Positions 49,914-58,391 of a DNA stretch of 64,000 nucleotides are shown here, piece after piece. Made by a program: the position numbers and the translations under genes. The notes below the pieces were generated by a model. That model did no database searches. It was not told the DNA's origin and saw nothing but the letters and a program-made list of their open reading frames with translations. Within the stretch, counting starts at the first letter, position 1, and every line of letters begins with the position of its first letter. Origin of the DNA: CAZJUR01 sp964549525 (GTDB lineage: Bacteria; Patescibacteriota; Saccharimonadia; Saccharimonadales; Saccharimonadaceae); the NCBI GenBank assembly GCA_964549525.1, contig CAZJUR010000004.1, positions 1-64,000 of the forward strand, read 5' to 3'.

Positions 49914-50237
49914 ATGGCCGAGCCTAAACCACAAGCACCACGAATACGTATTCGTCTAAAAGCATATGATCATAAAGTGATTGATCAATCTGCAAAACAA
50001 ATTATTGACACTGCCCTGAGAACTGGTGCAAGTGTCGTTGGTCCAGTTCCACTCCCGACTCGTCGGAGTACATTTACGGTTGTTAAAAGCCCGCATGTTT
50101 ACAAAAAAGGTGGCGAAGCCTTCGAAATACGAGTGCATAAACGGCTGATTGATATTACAAATGCAACGCCAAAAACAGTAGATTCTCTCCAAAATCTTAG
50201 CCTACCAGCAGGGGTAGACGCTGAGATTAAAATGTAA
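49914..50237 (+). CDS. rpsJ: 30S ribosomal protein S10
   Basis: S10 (uS10, 107 aa) is part of the 30S head and of NusB-dependent antitermination complexes. IRIRLKAYDHKVIDQSAKQI, GPVPLPTRRSTFTV and FEIRVHKRLIDI are typical. An in-frame ATG at 49836 would add 26 residues, but the Shine-Dalgarno fits the ATG at 49914. It is cut off from rplC by an inverted gene (50270-50587) and a new promoter. Confidence 0.96.
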   Translation: MAEPKPQAPRIRIRLKAYDHKVIDQSAKQIIDTALRTGASVVGPVPLPTRRSTFTVVKSPHVYKKGGEAFEIRVHKRLIDITNATPKTVDSLQNLSLPAGVDAEIKM

Positions 50238-50269
50238 GACCTATAGCAATATAAGTGAAATTGAGATAA

Positions 50270-50587
50270 TTATTCTACCGGTACAGGCGTAGGAGCAGGA
50301 GCAATTTGTTTATTTTGAGATAAATACTCCTCTAGGCTTCTCTGCTGTTGATCAATCTGATCATACAGTTCGTTGACTTGTTGATTAGTATTAAAAGTAA
50401 TAAAAGCTGTCGAAACGACGGCTACGCCAATTATCAACCAGTACAGTGTGTTAACGGTGAATTTAACAGTCCAGAAATCACTTGCAACTTTTTTTTGACG
50501 CGCAACCGCCTTTTTCGCTGGAGTTTTCCTCGTTTTTTTGACAGTAGTTCGCTTCGTAGATGGTGTTTTGCGCTTTGCGCTCGCCAT
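50270..50587 (-). CDS. small membrane protein with basic N-terminus, inverted within the S10 cluster
   Basis: This 105-residue protein has a very basic Lys/Thr/Ala-rich N-terminal tail (about 1-38, histone-like: KRTTVKKTRKTPAKKAVA), one membrane helix (about 44-66, TLYWLIIGVAVVSTAFITF) and a short coiled coil (NELYDQIDQQQRSLEEYLS) ending in a Pro-rich tail. The basic tail should be cytoplasmic and could touch nucleic acid or the ribosome, which is inference. It has its own upstream TATAAT and a GGGGG ribosome site. It splits rpsJ from rplC, which are adjacent in most bacteria. Confidence 0.72.
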   Translation of the reverse strand: MASAKRKTPSTKRTTVKKTRKTPAKKAVARQKKVASDFWTVKFTVNTLYWLIIGVAVVSTAFITFNTNQQVNELYDQIDQQQRSLEEYLSQNKQIAPAPTPVPVE

Positions 50588-50681
50588 ACGTCCCCCTATA
50601 GATTAGGTGTATTAATTATAATGCCATTATTATGACAAATAGCCTAAAGATTTGCAATTATTCCGTGAGGTGTGAAAGGTG

Positions 50682-50711
50682 TTGACTCGATAGGCTTTCC
50701 TATGATATGCT
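50682..50711 (+). promoter_or_regulatory. promoter of the rplC ribosomal operon
   Basis: TTGACT (50682-50687), 18-bp spacer, TATGCT (50706-50711) with a TGA extension. It is the best -35 in this region and starts the long run of co-directional ribosomal genes. Confidence 0.75.
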
Positions 50712-50746
50712 AGATCGAGTAAGTATTTTACAACGAATAATTAACT

Positions 50747-50815
50747 AATTCTTGGTGAATTGGTAGGTCCAGGTAAAAACAACATATACTTGGAAACCAC
50801 TAGACACCAAGAATT
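50747..50815 (+). promoter_or_regulatory. structured leader upstream of rplC, candidate ribosomal-protein autoregulatory element
   Basis: Three coaxial stems: AATTCTTGGTG/CACCAAGAATT (50747-50757 with 50805-50815, 11 bp), TGGT/ACCA (50761-50764 with 50796-50799) and TCCAGGT/ACTTGGA (50768-50774 with 50788-50794, one G-U). Internal loops are asymmetric, as expected for a protein-binding RNA. It lies between the promoter and the rplC Shine-Dalgarno (GGGAG at 50822-50826). In many bacteria L4 or another ribosomal protein represses this operon through a leader RNA. Confidence 0.7.
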
Positions 50816-50833
50816 TTAAGTGGGAGATCGCAG

Positions 50834-51451
50834 ATGAAAACACTTCTCGGCACCAAACTTGGCATGACACAGGTCATTAGCCAAGACGGAGTTGTGACAC
50901 CAGTCACGATTATTAAAGCCGGCCCTCTCACAGTGACACAAATAAAAACAACTGACAAAGACGGCTATATGGCTATACAGGTGGGTTATGATACCACCAA
51001 AAAACGTTTAGCAAAACCAACCATTGGTCACGTCAAGGCTTCTAAAATGACACCACGTGTACTGCGTGAGGTACGTGTAACTGAGCTTCCCGAAGATATT
51101 AAAGTCGGTGATGTGTTTGATTCGAGTATTTTTCAGCTTGGCGATACAGTACAAGTTACGGGTGTCAGCAAAGGAAAAGGTTTTGCCGGTACTGTTAAAA
51201 GACACAATTTTAACACCAGCAAGCGAACACATGGTGGTAATGGAAACGTCAGAAAACCAGGTTCAATTGGCTCGATGTATCCTCAAAAAGTCTTTAAAGG
51301 TAAAAGAATGGCGGGTCAAATGGGCGCCACCCGCGTAACGGTTAAGAACCTAACGGTAGCCTACATTAATGCAGAGGATCATCTCATTGGTATCAAGGGT
51401 GCAGTACCAGGACCTCGTAAAGGGCTGGTAATCATCGGAGGTATTTCCTAA
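50834..51451 (+). CDS. rplC: 50S ribosomal protein L3
   Basis: L3 (uL3, 205 aa) starts assembly near the 23S 3' end. It begins LLGTKLGMTQV and has GVSKGKGFAGTVKRHNF, THGGNGNVRKPGSIG and GQMGATRVTVKNL. First gene after the structured leader; its stop overlaps the rplD ATG by one base. Confidence 0.97.
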   Translation: MKTLLGTKLGMTQVISQDGVVTPVTIIKAGPLTVTQIKTTDKDGYMAIQVGYDTTKKRLAKPTIGHVKASKMTPRVLREVRVTELPEDIKVGDVFDSSIFQLGDTVQVTGVSKGKGFAGTVKRHNFNTSKRTHGGNGNVRKPGSIGSMYPQKVFKGKRMAGQMGATRVTVKNLTVAYINAEDHLIGIKGAVPGPRKGLVIIGGIS

Positions 51452-52065
51452 TGGCAACTACGCAATCAACACTTTCTAAACACATCTACCAAGTTGATGT
51501 TCCTAACCATGAGTTACTGAAGTTAGCATATGAGTCATATCTCGCAAATAAACGGCAAGTCAGCGCAACCACCAAGCAACGAGGAGAAGTTCGTGGTGGT
51601 GGTAAAAAACCGTGGCGACAAAAAGGAACCGGCCGAGCTCGCTTTGGTTCAAGCCGTAACCCCATCTGGCGTGGCGGCGGTGTCGTGTTTGGCCCCAGAG
51701 GCAATGAAAATTATACTAAAAAATTACCACTTACTTCCAAGCGTGTTGCACTTCGTCAAGCCCTCACACTTGCACATACAGCTAAAAAAATAACTGTTAT
51801 AGATATTAAAAATGTATCTAAGACCAAAGAAGTAGCCAGTTTCTTGCGCACTCACAAACTAGACAATATGAAACGAGTAGCCATCGTCGTCGATAAGAAA
51901 ACACCAGAGCTTATTCGCGCCACACGCAATCTGAGTTCGGTTGAATTTCTATCTGCAAAATATTTGAGCGTATATCATATTCTTAATGCTGATGTGATTG
52001 TCTTATCACCTAAAGCTGTTGAGGTAATCAATCAATGGCTTGGTGCAAAAAAGGAGAATAAATAA
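51451..52065 (+). CDS. rplD: 50S ribosomal protein L4
   Basis: L4 (uL4, 204 aa) lines the exit tunnel. The tunnel loop RGGGKKPWRQKGTGRARFG and WRGGGVVFGPRGNENY are intact. In E. coli L4 represses its own operon, so it is a candidate ligand for the leader at 50747. It overlaps both neighbours by one base. Confidence 0.97.
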   Translation: MATTQSTLSKHIYQVDVPNHELLKLAYESYLANKRQVSATTKQRGEVRGGGKKPWRQKGTGRARFGSSRNPIWRGGGVVFGPRGNENYTKKLPLTSKRVALRQALTLAHTAKKITVIDIKNVSKTKEVASFLRTHKLDNMKRVAIVVDKKTPELIRATRNLSSVEFLSAKYLSVYHILNADVIVLSPKAVEVINQWLGAKKENK

Positions 52066-52382
52066 TGTCTTCAGTTATGACTATTATCCCGATTAACAGC
52101 GAGAAGGCATATCAGCTTTCTACCGAAGGTATTTATTTGTTCAAAGTACCATTATCTGCTAATAAGCAGCAAATTGCACAGCTCGTAGAGAATGAGTACA
52201 ATGTGACCGTTACAGGTGTAAAAACTCTTATTCAATCCGGTAAATCTATCGCGTTTTCACGCGGTAAACGATCACGTCCAGGTACGACCAAACGCACTGA
52301 TACAAAGAAAGCTTACGTGAGCTTAAAGGACGGCGACACAATCACCGTTTTTGAGGAGCAGAAAGAGGAAGGAGCGTCATAA
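52065..52382 (+). CDS. rplW: 50S ribosomal protein L23
   Basis: L23 (uL23, 105 aa) sits at the tunnel exit, where it docks trigger factor and SRP. It shows the strand STEGIYLFKVPLSANKQQIA, EYNVTVTGVKTL and RGKRSRPGTTKRTDTKKAYV. Overlaps rplB by one base. Confidence 0.95.
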   Translation: MSSVMTIIPINSEKAYQLSTEGIYLFKVPLSANKQQIAQLVENEYNVTVTGVKTLIQSGKSIAFSRGKRSRPGTTKRTDTKKAYVSLKDGDTITVFEEQKEEGAS

Positions 52383-53221
52383 TGCCAATTACGTCATATA
52401 AACCTACTACTCCTTCACGTCGCGGCATGACCAGTCAAGATTTTGATCAAATTACGACTCGTAAGCCACTCAAATCGCTTATCAAAAGCAAAAAACAGCA
52501 AGCTGGTCGCAATAATACTGGTCGTATCACGGTTCGGCATCGAGGTGGAGGCGTCAAGCGTCACTATCGACTGGTGAATCATAAGCTCGCTGAAGGAATC
52601 AAGGCTACTATTGAACATATTGAATACGATCCAAATCGAAGCGCCCGTATCGCACGTGTCAAAGATCAACACGGGCTCTACCACTACATTATTGCTGATA
52701 CCTCCATGCGACAAGGCCAAAAGATTGAGAGCGGACAAGAAGTCGCTATAGAGGCGGGAAATCGTATGCCGCTCACTCAAGTACCAAATGGTACGATGAT
52801 ATATAACATCGAGATTACACCCGGTAAAGGTGGTCAAATGGTACGCGGTGCCGGTACAAAGGCGCAGCTTATGGCCAAAGAGGGCGATTATGCTCTTGTC
52901 AAACTACCATCCGGTGAAGTACGTCGTTTCCGTGTAGAGTGTATGGCTAGTATTGGCACAGTCAGTAATATTCAGCACCAAAATATTAAAGTTGGTTCTG
53001 CGGGACGTAATCGTCGCAGGGGTATCCGCCCAAGTGTTCGTGGTGTTGTCATGAACGCTGTTGACCACCCACATGGTGGTGGTGACGGCGGTGCGCACGG
53101 TCCTGGTAAAGCACCGCGTACACCGTGGGGTCAATTAACACTCGGTTACCGCACACGGCGTCGTAAATATAGTAATAAAATGATTGCGCGCTCGCGCCAT
53201 GAAGCAAAGAGGAAGAGGTAA
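52382..53221 (+). CDS. rplB: 50S ribosomal protein L2
   Basis: L2 (uL2, 279 aa) is near the peptidyl-transferase centre. NNTGRITVRHRGGGVKRHYR, MPLTQVPNGTMIYNIE and the C-terminal MNAVDHPHGGGDGGAHG with the conserved His are present. Normal length. Confidence 0.98.
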   Translation: MPITSYKPTTPSRRGMTSQDFDQITTRKPLKSLIKSKKQQAGRNNTGRITVRHRGGGVKRHYRLVNHKLAEGIKATIEHIEYDPNRSARIARVKDQHGLYHYIIADTSMRQGQKIESGQEVAIEAGNRMPLTQVPNGTMIYNIEITPGKGGQMVRGAGTKAQLMAKEGDYALVKLPSGEVRRFRVECMASIGTVSNIQHQNIKVGSAGRNRRRGIRPSVRGVVMNAVDHPHGGGDGGAHGPGKAPRTPWGQLTLGYRTRRRKYSNKMIARSRHEAKRKR

Positions 53222-53224
53222 GAT

Positions 53225-53491
53225 ATGAGTCGATCACTAAAGAAAGGTCCATTTGTTGATTTCAAACTGATGAAAAAAGTTGCTGCACTAGGAAGTGAAG
53301 ATCGCACTATTATTAAAACATGGGCACGTGCCTCAACCATTACTCCAGAGATGGTGGGACGAACTATTTCTGTCCATAATGGACGACTTCATGTTCCTGT
53401 GTATATTAGTGAGAATATGGTTGGTCACAAGCTCGGTGAATTTGCACCGACTCGTAAATTCCGTAAACATGGCGGAAAGGACAAGAAATAA
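53225..53491 (+). CDS. rpsS: 30S ribosomal protein S19
   Basis: S19 (uS19, 88 aa) is in the 30S head. SRSLKKGPFVDFKLMKKV, MVGRTISVHNGR and KLGEFAPTRKFRKHGG are typical. Its stop overlaps the rplV ATG by one base. Confidence 0.97.
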   Translation: MSRSLKKGPFVDFKLMKKVAALGSEDRTIIKTWARASTITPEMVGRTISVHNGRLHVPVYISENMVGHKLGEFAPTRKFRKHGGKDKK

Positions 53492-53889
53492 TGGCTGAAA
53501 TGATCCAGGTACGAGCAATTGCACGCGGCGTAACACAAACACCTCGCAAGATTGGTTTGGTTGCGAGCTTAGTTCGTGGTCGTACCGTTGCTGACGCGTT
53601 AACGATCTTATCTCACACCCCTAAGCGCGCTGCACGTCCATTAACTAAAGTTATCGAGAGTGCTAAAGCAAATGCACTCAATACACATGGCCTTACCGAT
53701 CAGGGACTCTTAATTCATTCATTACAAATAACCGCTGGACCTCGTTTGAAACGATATCGACCAGTTGCACGTGGTCAAGCCCATCCTTATCAGAAACGTA
53801 CCAGTCATATCCATGTTGTGGTTGCAGGAGTGGAGAAACCTAAGAAGCAACCAGCCAAGAAAACAACTGCCAAGAAGGAGAGCAAATAA
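53491..53889 (+). CDS. rplV: 50S ribosomal protein L22
   Basis: L22 (uL22, 132 aa) helps form the exit tunnel. RAIARGVTQTPRKIGLVASLVRG-type start, ALTILSHTPKRAARPLTKVI and the GPRLKRYRPVARGQAHPYQKRTSH loop are seen. A Lys-rich tail of about 20 residues (KKQPAKKTTAKKESK) extends beyond the usual end. Confidence 0.96.
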   Translation: MAEMIQVRAIARGVTQTPRKIGLVASLVRGRTVADALTILSHTPKRAARPLTKVIESAKANALNTHGLTDQGLLIHSLQITAGPRLKRYRPVARGQAHPYQKRTSHIHVVVAGVEKPKKQPAKKTTAKKESK

Positions 53890-54518
53890 TGGGCCAAAAA
53901 GTAAATCCAATTAGTATGCGACTTCAGGTCACCAAAAACTGGCGATCTCGCTGGTTTGCTGGTAAAAAAGAATTTGCCAACTGGTTGGCGCAAGATGTAG
54001 AAATCCGCCGATTAATTGAAAAAAAGTTTTCTTCTCGTCCAACAATTAATTTAATTGAGATCGAACGCTCTGGTGGGCAAGTTGAGGTTACAATTCACAC
54101 CGCAAAAGCAGGTGTAGTGATCGGTCGTGGCGGAGCAGGGGTTACTGAGCTCAAAGAAACAATCGAAAAGATAGTCGATATGCCAGTACGTATCAATATT
54201 GAAGAAGTCAAACGACCAGATCTTGCTGCAAAGCTTGTTGCAGAGAATATTGCTCATCAACTCGAACGTCGCATTAACTTCCGTCGAGCTACGAAAATGG
54301 CTGCTCAAAATAGCATTAATGCTGGAGCAAAAGGGATTCGTATTGAAGTTGCTGGCCGTTTAAATGGTGCCGAAATGAGTCGCCGTGAAAAAGTGATCGA
54401 AGGTTCTGTACCGCTTCATACGCTCCGTGCAGACATTGACTATCACTTGGCTCAAGCACGAACTCCAGCAGGCATTATCGGCGTGAAAGTCTGGATCTAT
54501 AAAGGGGAGGCTGCCTAA
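53889..54518 (+). CDS. rpsC: 30S ribosomal protein S3
   Basis: S3 (uS3, 209 aa) is at the mRNA entry channel. It has GQKVNPISMRL, the KH motif VVIGRGGAGVTELKE, and RLNGAEMSRREKVIEGSVPLHT. Normal length with a short C-terminus. Confidence 0.97.
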   Translation: MGQKVNPISMRLQVTKNWRSRWFAGKKEFANWLAQDVEIRRLIEKKFSSRPTINLIEIERSGGQVEVTIHTAKAGVVIGRGGAGVTELKETIEKIVDMPVRINIEEVKRPDLAAKLVAENIAHQLERRINFRRATKMAAQNSINAGAKGIRIEVAGRLNGAEMSRREKVIEGSVPLHTLRADIDYHLAQARTPAGIIGVKVWIYKGEAA

Positions 54519-54935
54519 ATGTTATTGCCAAAAAAGACTAAATACCGAAAAGTCCGAAAAGGTAAGAACGGCGGTGTAGCTACTGCTGGTAATTACATTG
54601 CATTTGGTGATTTTGCACTGCAGAGTGTGACCAATGAGCGAGTTACCAGTCGGCAAATTGAATCTGCTCGTCAAGCAATGACTCGATATATTAAACGTGG
54701 TGGTAAAATTTGGATTCGTATTTTTCCTCACACACCAGTCACCCGCAAGCCGCAAGATGTCAAAATGGGTAGCGGCAAAGGCAATCCTGAGTTTTTTGTT
54801 GCAAAAGTCAAAGCTGGAACGGTTATGTTTGAAATGAAAGGCGTCCAGGAAGAAATCGCTCGTGAAGCTATGCGTCTTGCGAGTCACAAATTACCGGTGA
54901 AAACCCGATTTATTAAACGAGAGGAGACTGCATAA
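54519..54935 (+). CDS. rplP: 50S ribosomal protein L16
   Basis: L16 (uL16, 138 aa) contacts A-site tRNA. LLPKKTKYRKVRKGKNGG, RQIESARQAMTRYIKRGGK, IRIFPHTPVTRKP and MGSGKGNPEFFVAKVK are typical. Starts directly after the rpsC stop. Confidence 0.97.
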   Translation: MLLPKKTKYRKVRKGKNGGVATAGNYIAFGDFALQSVTNERVTSRQIESARQAMTRYIKRGGKIWIRIFPHTPVTRKPQDVKMGSGKGNPEFFVAKVKAGTVMFEMKGVQEEIAREAMRLASHKLPVKTRFIKREETA

Positions 54936-55174
54936 TGGCTAAAGCACCGAAAAAAGCAGCTTCAAAAAAGAAAGTGACGAAGAAGTCGCTTCAAGATATG
55001 AATGCAACTGAATTAACTCAGCACATTGCTTCCTGCAAAGCCGATCTCGCACTTGCTTATCGTTCTCATGCTGCTCGTGAATTAACGAACACCGCACGCT
55101 TAGCAGAATTACGTCGTGAAATTGCTCGTGCACATACTGCGAAAGCGACAAACCAAGCAAAGGAGACTGCATAA
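54935..55174 (+). CDS. rpmC: 50S ribosomal protein L29 with basic N-terminal extension
   Basis: L29 (uL29, 79 aa) lies near the tunnel exit. The core LQDMNATELTQHIASCKADL and NTARLAELRREIARAHT is preceded by about 18 extra residues rich in Lys and Ala (KAPKKAASKKKVTKK). Overlaps both neighbours by one base. Confidence 0.93.
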   Translation: MAKAPKKAASKKKVTKKSLQDMNATELTQHIASCKADLALAYRSHAARELTNTARLAELRREIARAHTAKATNQAKETA

Positions 55175-55524
55175 TGTCACATACTAAAATTACAGGCGTT
55201 GTTACCAGCGATGTTCAGGATAAAACAATTGTAATCACCGTTTCGAGTCGATTAACGCATCCTTTGTACCGGAAACAATACACCAGAAGTCGAAAGTATA
55301 TTGCTCATGATGAAAAGAACGAAGCAAAAAAAGGTGACACTGTAGAAATAATCGAAACTCGACCAATAAGTCGTCGCAAAAGCTTCACCCTATTACGAAT
55401 CGTAGAATCTGGACATGGAGCAGTCGAACTGAAGGACGAAGTGGCTGAGACAGTATCACAGAAGAAGATCGTGGATGAAAAACCAGTAAAAAAATCTCCT
55501 AAAAAAACGGAGGCAGACGTATGA
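55174..55524 (+). CDS. rpsQ: 30S ribosomal protein S17 with C-terminal extension
   Basis: S17 (uS17, 116 aa; usually about 85) starts 16S assembly. ITGVVTSDVQDKTIVITV, HPLYRKQYTRSRKYIAHDE and GDTVEIIETRPISRRKSFTL are the core. The last 30 or so residues (VAETVSQKKIVDEKPVKK) are a charged extension with no known role. Overlaps rplN by 4 bp (ATGA). Confidence 0.96.
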   Translation: MSHTKITGVVTSDVQDKTIVITVSSRLTHPLYRKQYTRSRKYIAHDEKNEAKKGDTVEIIETRPISRRKSFTLLRIVESGHGAVELKDEVAETVSQKKIVDEKPVKKSPKKTEADV

Positions 55525-55889
55525 TCCAACAAGAATCACGACTTGTAGTGACTGACAATAGCGGCGCGAAAGAAATTCTCTGCATCCGAGTACTAGGTGG
55601 TACACGACGTCGTTATGCACGCGTAGGCGATGTCATTGTGGCTACTGTTAAGCAAGCTAGTCCAACAGGACAAGTGAAAAAGAAAAGTGTTGTAAAAGCG
55701 GTGATTGTACGCACCAAAAATCGTATTCTCCGTAAAGACGGCAGCACTATCTGTTTTGATGACAACGCAGCAGTGATTATTGGCGATGACAAGCAACCAC
55801 GAGCAACGCGTGTGTTTGGCCCTATTCCGCGTGAATTACGTGATTTAGGATACAGCAAAATTGTTTCACTCGCACCGGAGGTACTCTAA
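55521..55889 (+). CDS. rplN: 50S ribosomal protein L14
   Basis: L14 (uL14, 122 aa) forms an intersubunit bridge. It starts MIQQESRLVVTDNSGAKEIL and has RRRYARVGDVIVATVKQA and FDDNAAVIIGDDKQPRATRV. Normal length. Confidence 0.97.
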   Translation: MIQQESRLVVTDNSGAKEILCIRVLGGTRRRYARVGDVIVATVKQASPTGQVKKKSVVKAVIVRTKNRILRKDGSTICFDDNAAVIIGDDKQPRATRVFGPIPRELRDLGYSKIVSLAPEVL

Positions 55890-56212
55890 TGGCATTTGCA
55901 CGTATAAAAAAAGGTGATGAGGTCAAAGTGATTGCCGGTCGTCATAAAGGTAAAACTGCTACCGTACAAGGTTTTAAAGGTCCAGACGGCGTGCTACTCA
56001 GCGGCATTGGAGAACGAAAACGTCATGCAGCTGCCAATCGATATATGCCGGCTGGAAAACGAGATATACAAATACCAGTGCATAAGAGCAACATAGCACT
56101 TATTGCCGATAAAAAGAGCGGTACTACGAGCCGTGTAGGCTATCAAACTAAAGCAAATGGACAAAAAGTTCGGGTTGCTCGACAGTTGAAGCAGAAGGAG
56201 ATTAGTTCATGA
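55889..56212 (+). CDS. rplX: 50S ribosomal protein L24
   Basis: L24 (uL24, 107 aa). The KOW motif KKGDEVKVIAGRHKGKTATV is followed by PVHKSNIALIADKKSG and RVGYQTKANGQKVRVAR. Overlaps rplE by 4 bp. Confidence 0.96.
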   Translation: MAFARIKKGDEVKVIAGRHKGKTATVQGFKGPDGVLLSGIGERKRHAAANRYMPAGKRDIQIPVHKSNIALIADKKSGTTSRVGYQTKANGQKVRVARQLKQKEISS

Positions 56213-56787
56213 GTAAGACAGCTACTGTATCAAATGCCCCGCGGTTAAAAGCGGCGTATACTTCGGTGATTCAGCCTGAGCTTGTTTCTGAGCTACAACT
56301 TGCGAATAAACACCAAGCTCCTATGCTAGAGAAAATTATTGTCAGTTCTGGAATAGGAAAGCACAAAGATGATAAACGATTTCATGAGGTTGTGACAAAC
56401 ACCTTAACGAAAATTACCGGCCAAAAACCTGTTGATAGAATGGCTAAAAAATCAATCGCTGGCTTCAAAATTCGTGCTGGTATGAATCGAGTTGGAGTGA
56501 GTGTTACACTTCGAGGCGCTCGTATGTACGAATTTCTTGACCGATTAATTAACGTCGCGCTACCACGAGTAAGAGATTTTCATGGCGTGAAGCAAAAAGG
56601 ATTTGATCGACAAGGTAACTACAGTCTCGGCATTGTGGAGCAGTCTATTTTCCCAGAGCTTGGTTTTGAAGATACCCAGATTCTGCATGGTCTTCAAGTA
56701 ACGTTTGTTATGAAAACTGCTCACCAGAGCCATAGCCGAGCATTATTAGAAAAATTTGGTATACCATTTGAGAAAGGAGGCAAATAG
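56209..56787 (+). CDS. rplE: 50S ribosomal protein L5
   Basis: L5 (uL5, 192 aa) binds 5S rRNA. MLEKIIVSSGIG, TGQKPVDRMAKKSIAGFKIR, GVSVTLRGARMYEFLDRLI and the ending ALLEKFGIPFEKGG are typical. A slightly long N-terminus precedes the core. Confidence 0.96.
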   Translation: MSKTATVSNAPRLKAAYTSVIQPELVSELQLANKHQAPMLEKIIVSSGIGKHKDDKRFHEVVTNTLTKITGQKPVDRMAKKSIAGFKIRAGMNRVGVSVTLRGARMYEFLDRLINVALPRVRDFHGVKQKGFDRQGNYSLGIVEQSIFPELGFEDTQILHGLQVTFVMKTAHQSHSRALLEKFGIPFEKGGK

Positions 56788-56788
56788 T

Positions 56789-57058
56789 ATGGCACGTAAA
56801 TCAAACATTGCCCGTGATAAAAAAAGAAGTAATATGATAAAAAAACACGCCCAAAAGCGTGCACTATTGAAAGCCGCCGGTGATCAAGAAGGACTCGCCA
56901 AACTCCCGCGAAATAGCAGCCCGACACGTCAAAAAAATCGAGATGTATTAACTGGTCGTCCTCGAGCTTATATGCGACGATTTGGTGTTAGTCGTATTAG
57001 TTTCCGTGAATTAGCAGCCAAAGGTGAAATTCCAGGCGTTGTAAAGAGTAGTTGGTAG
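56789..57058 (+). CDS. rpsN: 30S ribosomal protein S14, zinc-free form
   Basis: S14 (uS14, 89 aa). The start at 56789 has AAAGGAGG 8 nt upstream; an in-frame ATG at 56756 lies inside rplE. The core NRDVLTGRPRAYMRRFGVSR and FRELAAKGEIPGVVKSSW is clear. The CxxC pairs of the short zinc form are absent: this is the longer C-minus type. Confidence 0.96.
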   Translation: MARKSNIARDKKRSNMIKKHAQKRALLKAAGDQEGLAKLPRNSSPTRQKNRDVLTGRPRAYMRRFGVSRISFRELAAKGEIPGVVKSSW

Positions 57059-57076
57059 GAAGGAGAAGGATACTAT

Positions 57077-57478
57077 ATGTCATTACAATCTACAGACCCT
57101 ATAGCCGATCTTCTGACGCGAATTCGTAACGCTATCATGGTGGGCAAACGGGAAGTTCGTGTTCCTACCAGTAAATTAAAGTTGGTTATTGCAAAGCAAC
57201 TTGTTAAAAATGGCTACATCGATAATGTCGTTGAAGAAAAAGCCATACCACGTGGAGAATTAGTTATTACTATCAACGACACTGGCAGTAATGCGCGCAT
57301 AAATAAGATTACTCGTATTTCAAAACCCGGTCGTCGAGTATATGTCGGCTGTGCAGATATCCCGCGTGTGAAAAGCGGACGAGGTATTGTCCTTGTTAGC
57401 ACCTCCAAAGGTGTTATGAATGATTCAGAAGCACGAAAAGCTCGATTGGGCGGCGAAGTTTTATTAACGGTATATTAG
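57077..57478 (+). CDS. rpsH: 30S ribosomal protein S8
   Basis: S8 (uS8, 133 aa) binds 16S helix 21 and in E. coli represses the spc operon. DPIADLLTRIRNAIMVGKREV, RISKPGRRVYVG and the end GRGIVLVSTSKGVMNDSEAR are typical. Confidence 0.97.
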   Translation: MSLQSTDPIADLLTRIRNAIMVGKREVRVPTSKLKLVIAKQLVKNGYIDNVVEEKAIPRGELVITINDTGSNARINKITRISKPGRRVYVGCADIPRVKSGRGIVLVSTSKGVMNDSEARKARLGGEVLLTVY

Positions 57479-57499
57479 AAAGTTGAAAGGATATAAAAG

Positions 57500-58033
57500 A
57501 TGAGTCGAATCGGAAAACTGCCAGTAGAAATACCTGCTGGTGTGACAATTACGGTCGATGATACTAGCATTATCGTCAAAGGACCAAAGGGAGAGCTCCA
57601 AACTGCTCTACTACCTCATGTAGCAGTGAGTACCAAAGATACAGAACTGCTCGTCACTCGTAATAGTGATGAAAAAATAGCTCGAGCACAGCATGGACTG
57701 ATGCGAGCACTTATTTTTAATATGGTTACGGGGGTTACAAAAGGGTTTGAAAAGAAACTAGAAGTAAATGGAGTTGGCTTTCGCGTCAATGGCGGTGGTC
57801 AAAATCTTGAATTAGCGCTTGGTCTTTCTCATCCTGTTACCTACCAAGCTCCTGAAGGTATCACCCTAACTATTGATAAAATGAATATTACTGTGAGCGG
57901 TATCGATAAGCAACAAGTTGGACAAGTTGCGGCAGAAATTCGGGCTCTCAAAAAACCTGAACCGTATAAAGGCAAAGGCATTAAATATGCAGATGAAGTG
58001 ATTATCCGAAAAGCAGGAAAGGCAGGTAAGTAG
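57500..58033 (+). CDS. rplF: 50S ribosomal protein L6
   Basis: L6 (uL6, 177 aa) near the factor-binding site. SRIGKLPVEIPAGVTI, GVTKGFEKKLEVNGVGFRV and the C-terminal RALKKPEPYKGKGIKYADE are present. Confidence 0.97.
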   Translation: MSRIGKLPVEIPAGVTITVDDTSIIVKGPKGELQTALLPHVAVSTKDTELLVTRNSDEKIARAQHGLMRALIFNMVTGVTKGFEKKLEVNGVGFRVNGGGQNLELALGLSHPVTYQAPEGITLTIDKMNITVSGIDKQQVGQVAAEIRALKKPEPYKGKGIKYADEVIIRKAGKAGK

Positions 58034-58036
58034 ATT

Positions 58037-58390
58037 ATGAGTAGATTACATAAAAAAATAGCTTCACATCTCTTACGAAAAAAACGCGTTCGTGCAAAAG
58101 TTGTGGGTACAGCTGATCGTCCACGAGTGAGTATCTCAATCAGTAATACGCATATAAGCGCACAAGTAATCGACGATACCACGCACAAGACTATATTGGC
58201 TGCAACCACTGTCGGCCAAAAATTAAAAGGCAGTATGACTGAAAAGGCAGCACAAATAGGCAAGACACTTGGTGCAAATATGAAGAAAGCCAAAGTCAAA
58301 CAAGTAGTTATTGATAGAAATGGACGTCGCTACGCAGGAAGATTGAAAGCATTTACAGATGCATTACGAAATGAAGGAGTTGAGGTCTAA
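58037..58390 (+). CDS. rplR: 50S ribosomal protein L18
   Basis: L18 (uL18, 117 aa) binds 5S rRNA. RVRAKVVGTADRPRVSISIS, HISAQVIDDTTHKTI and VVIDRNGRRYAGRLKAFTDALR are typical. Confidence 0.96.
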   Translation: MSRLHKKIASHLLRKKRVRAKVVGTADRPRVSISISNTHISAQVIDDTTHKTILAATTVGQKLKGSMTEKAAQIGKTLGANMKKAKVKQVVIDRNGRRYAGRLKAFTDALRNEGVEV

Positions 58391-58391
58391 T

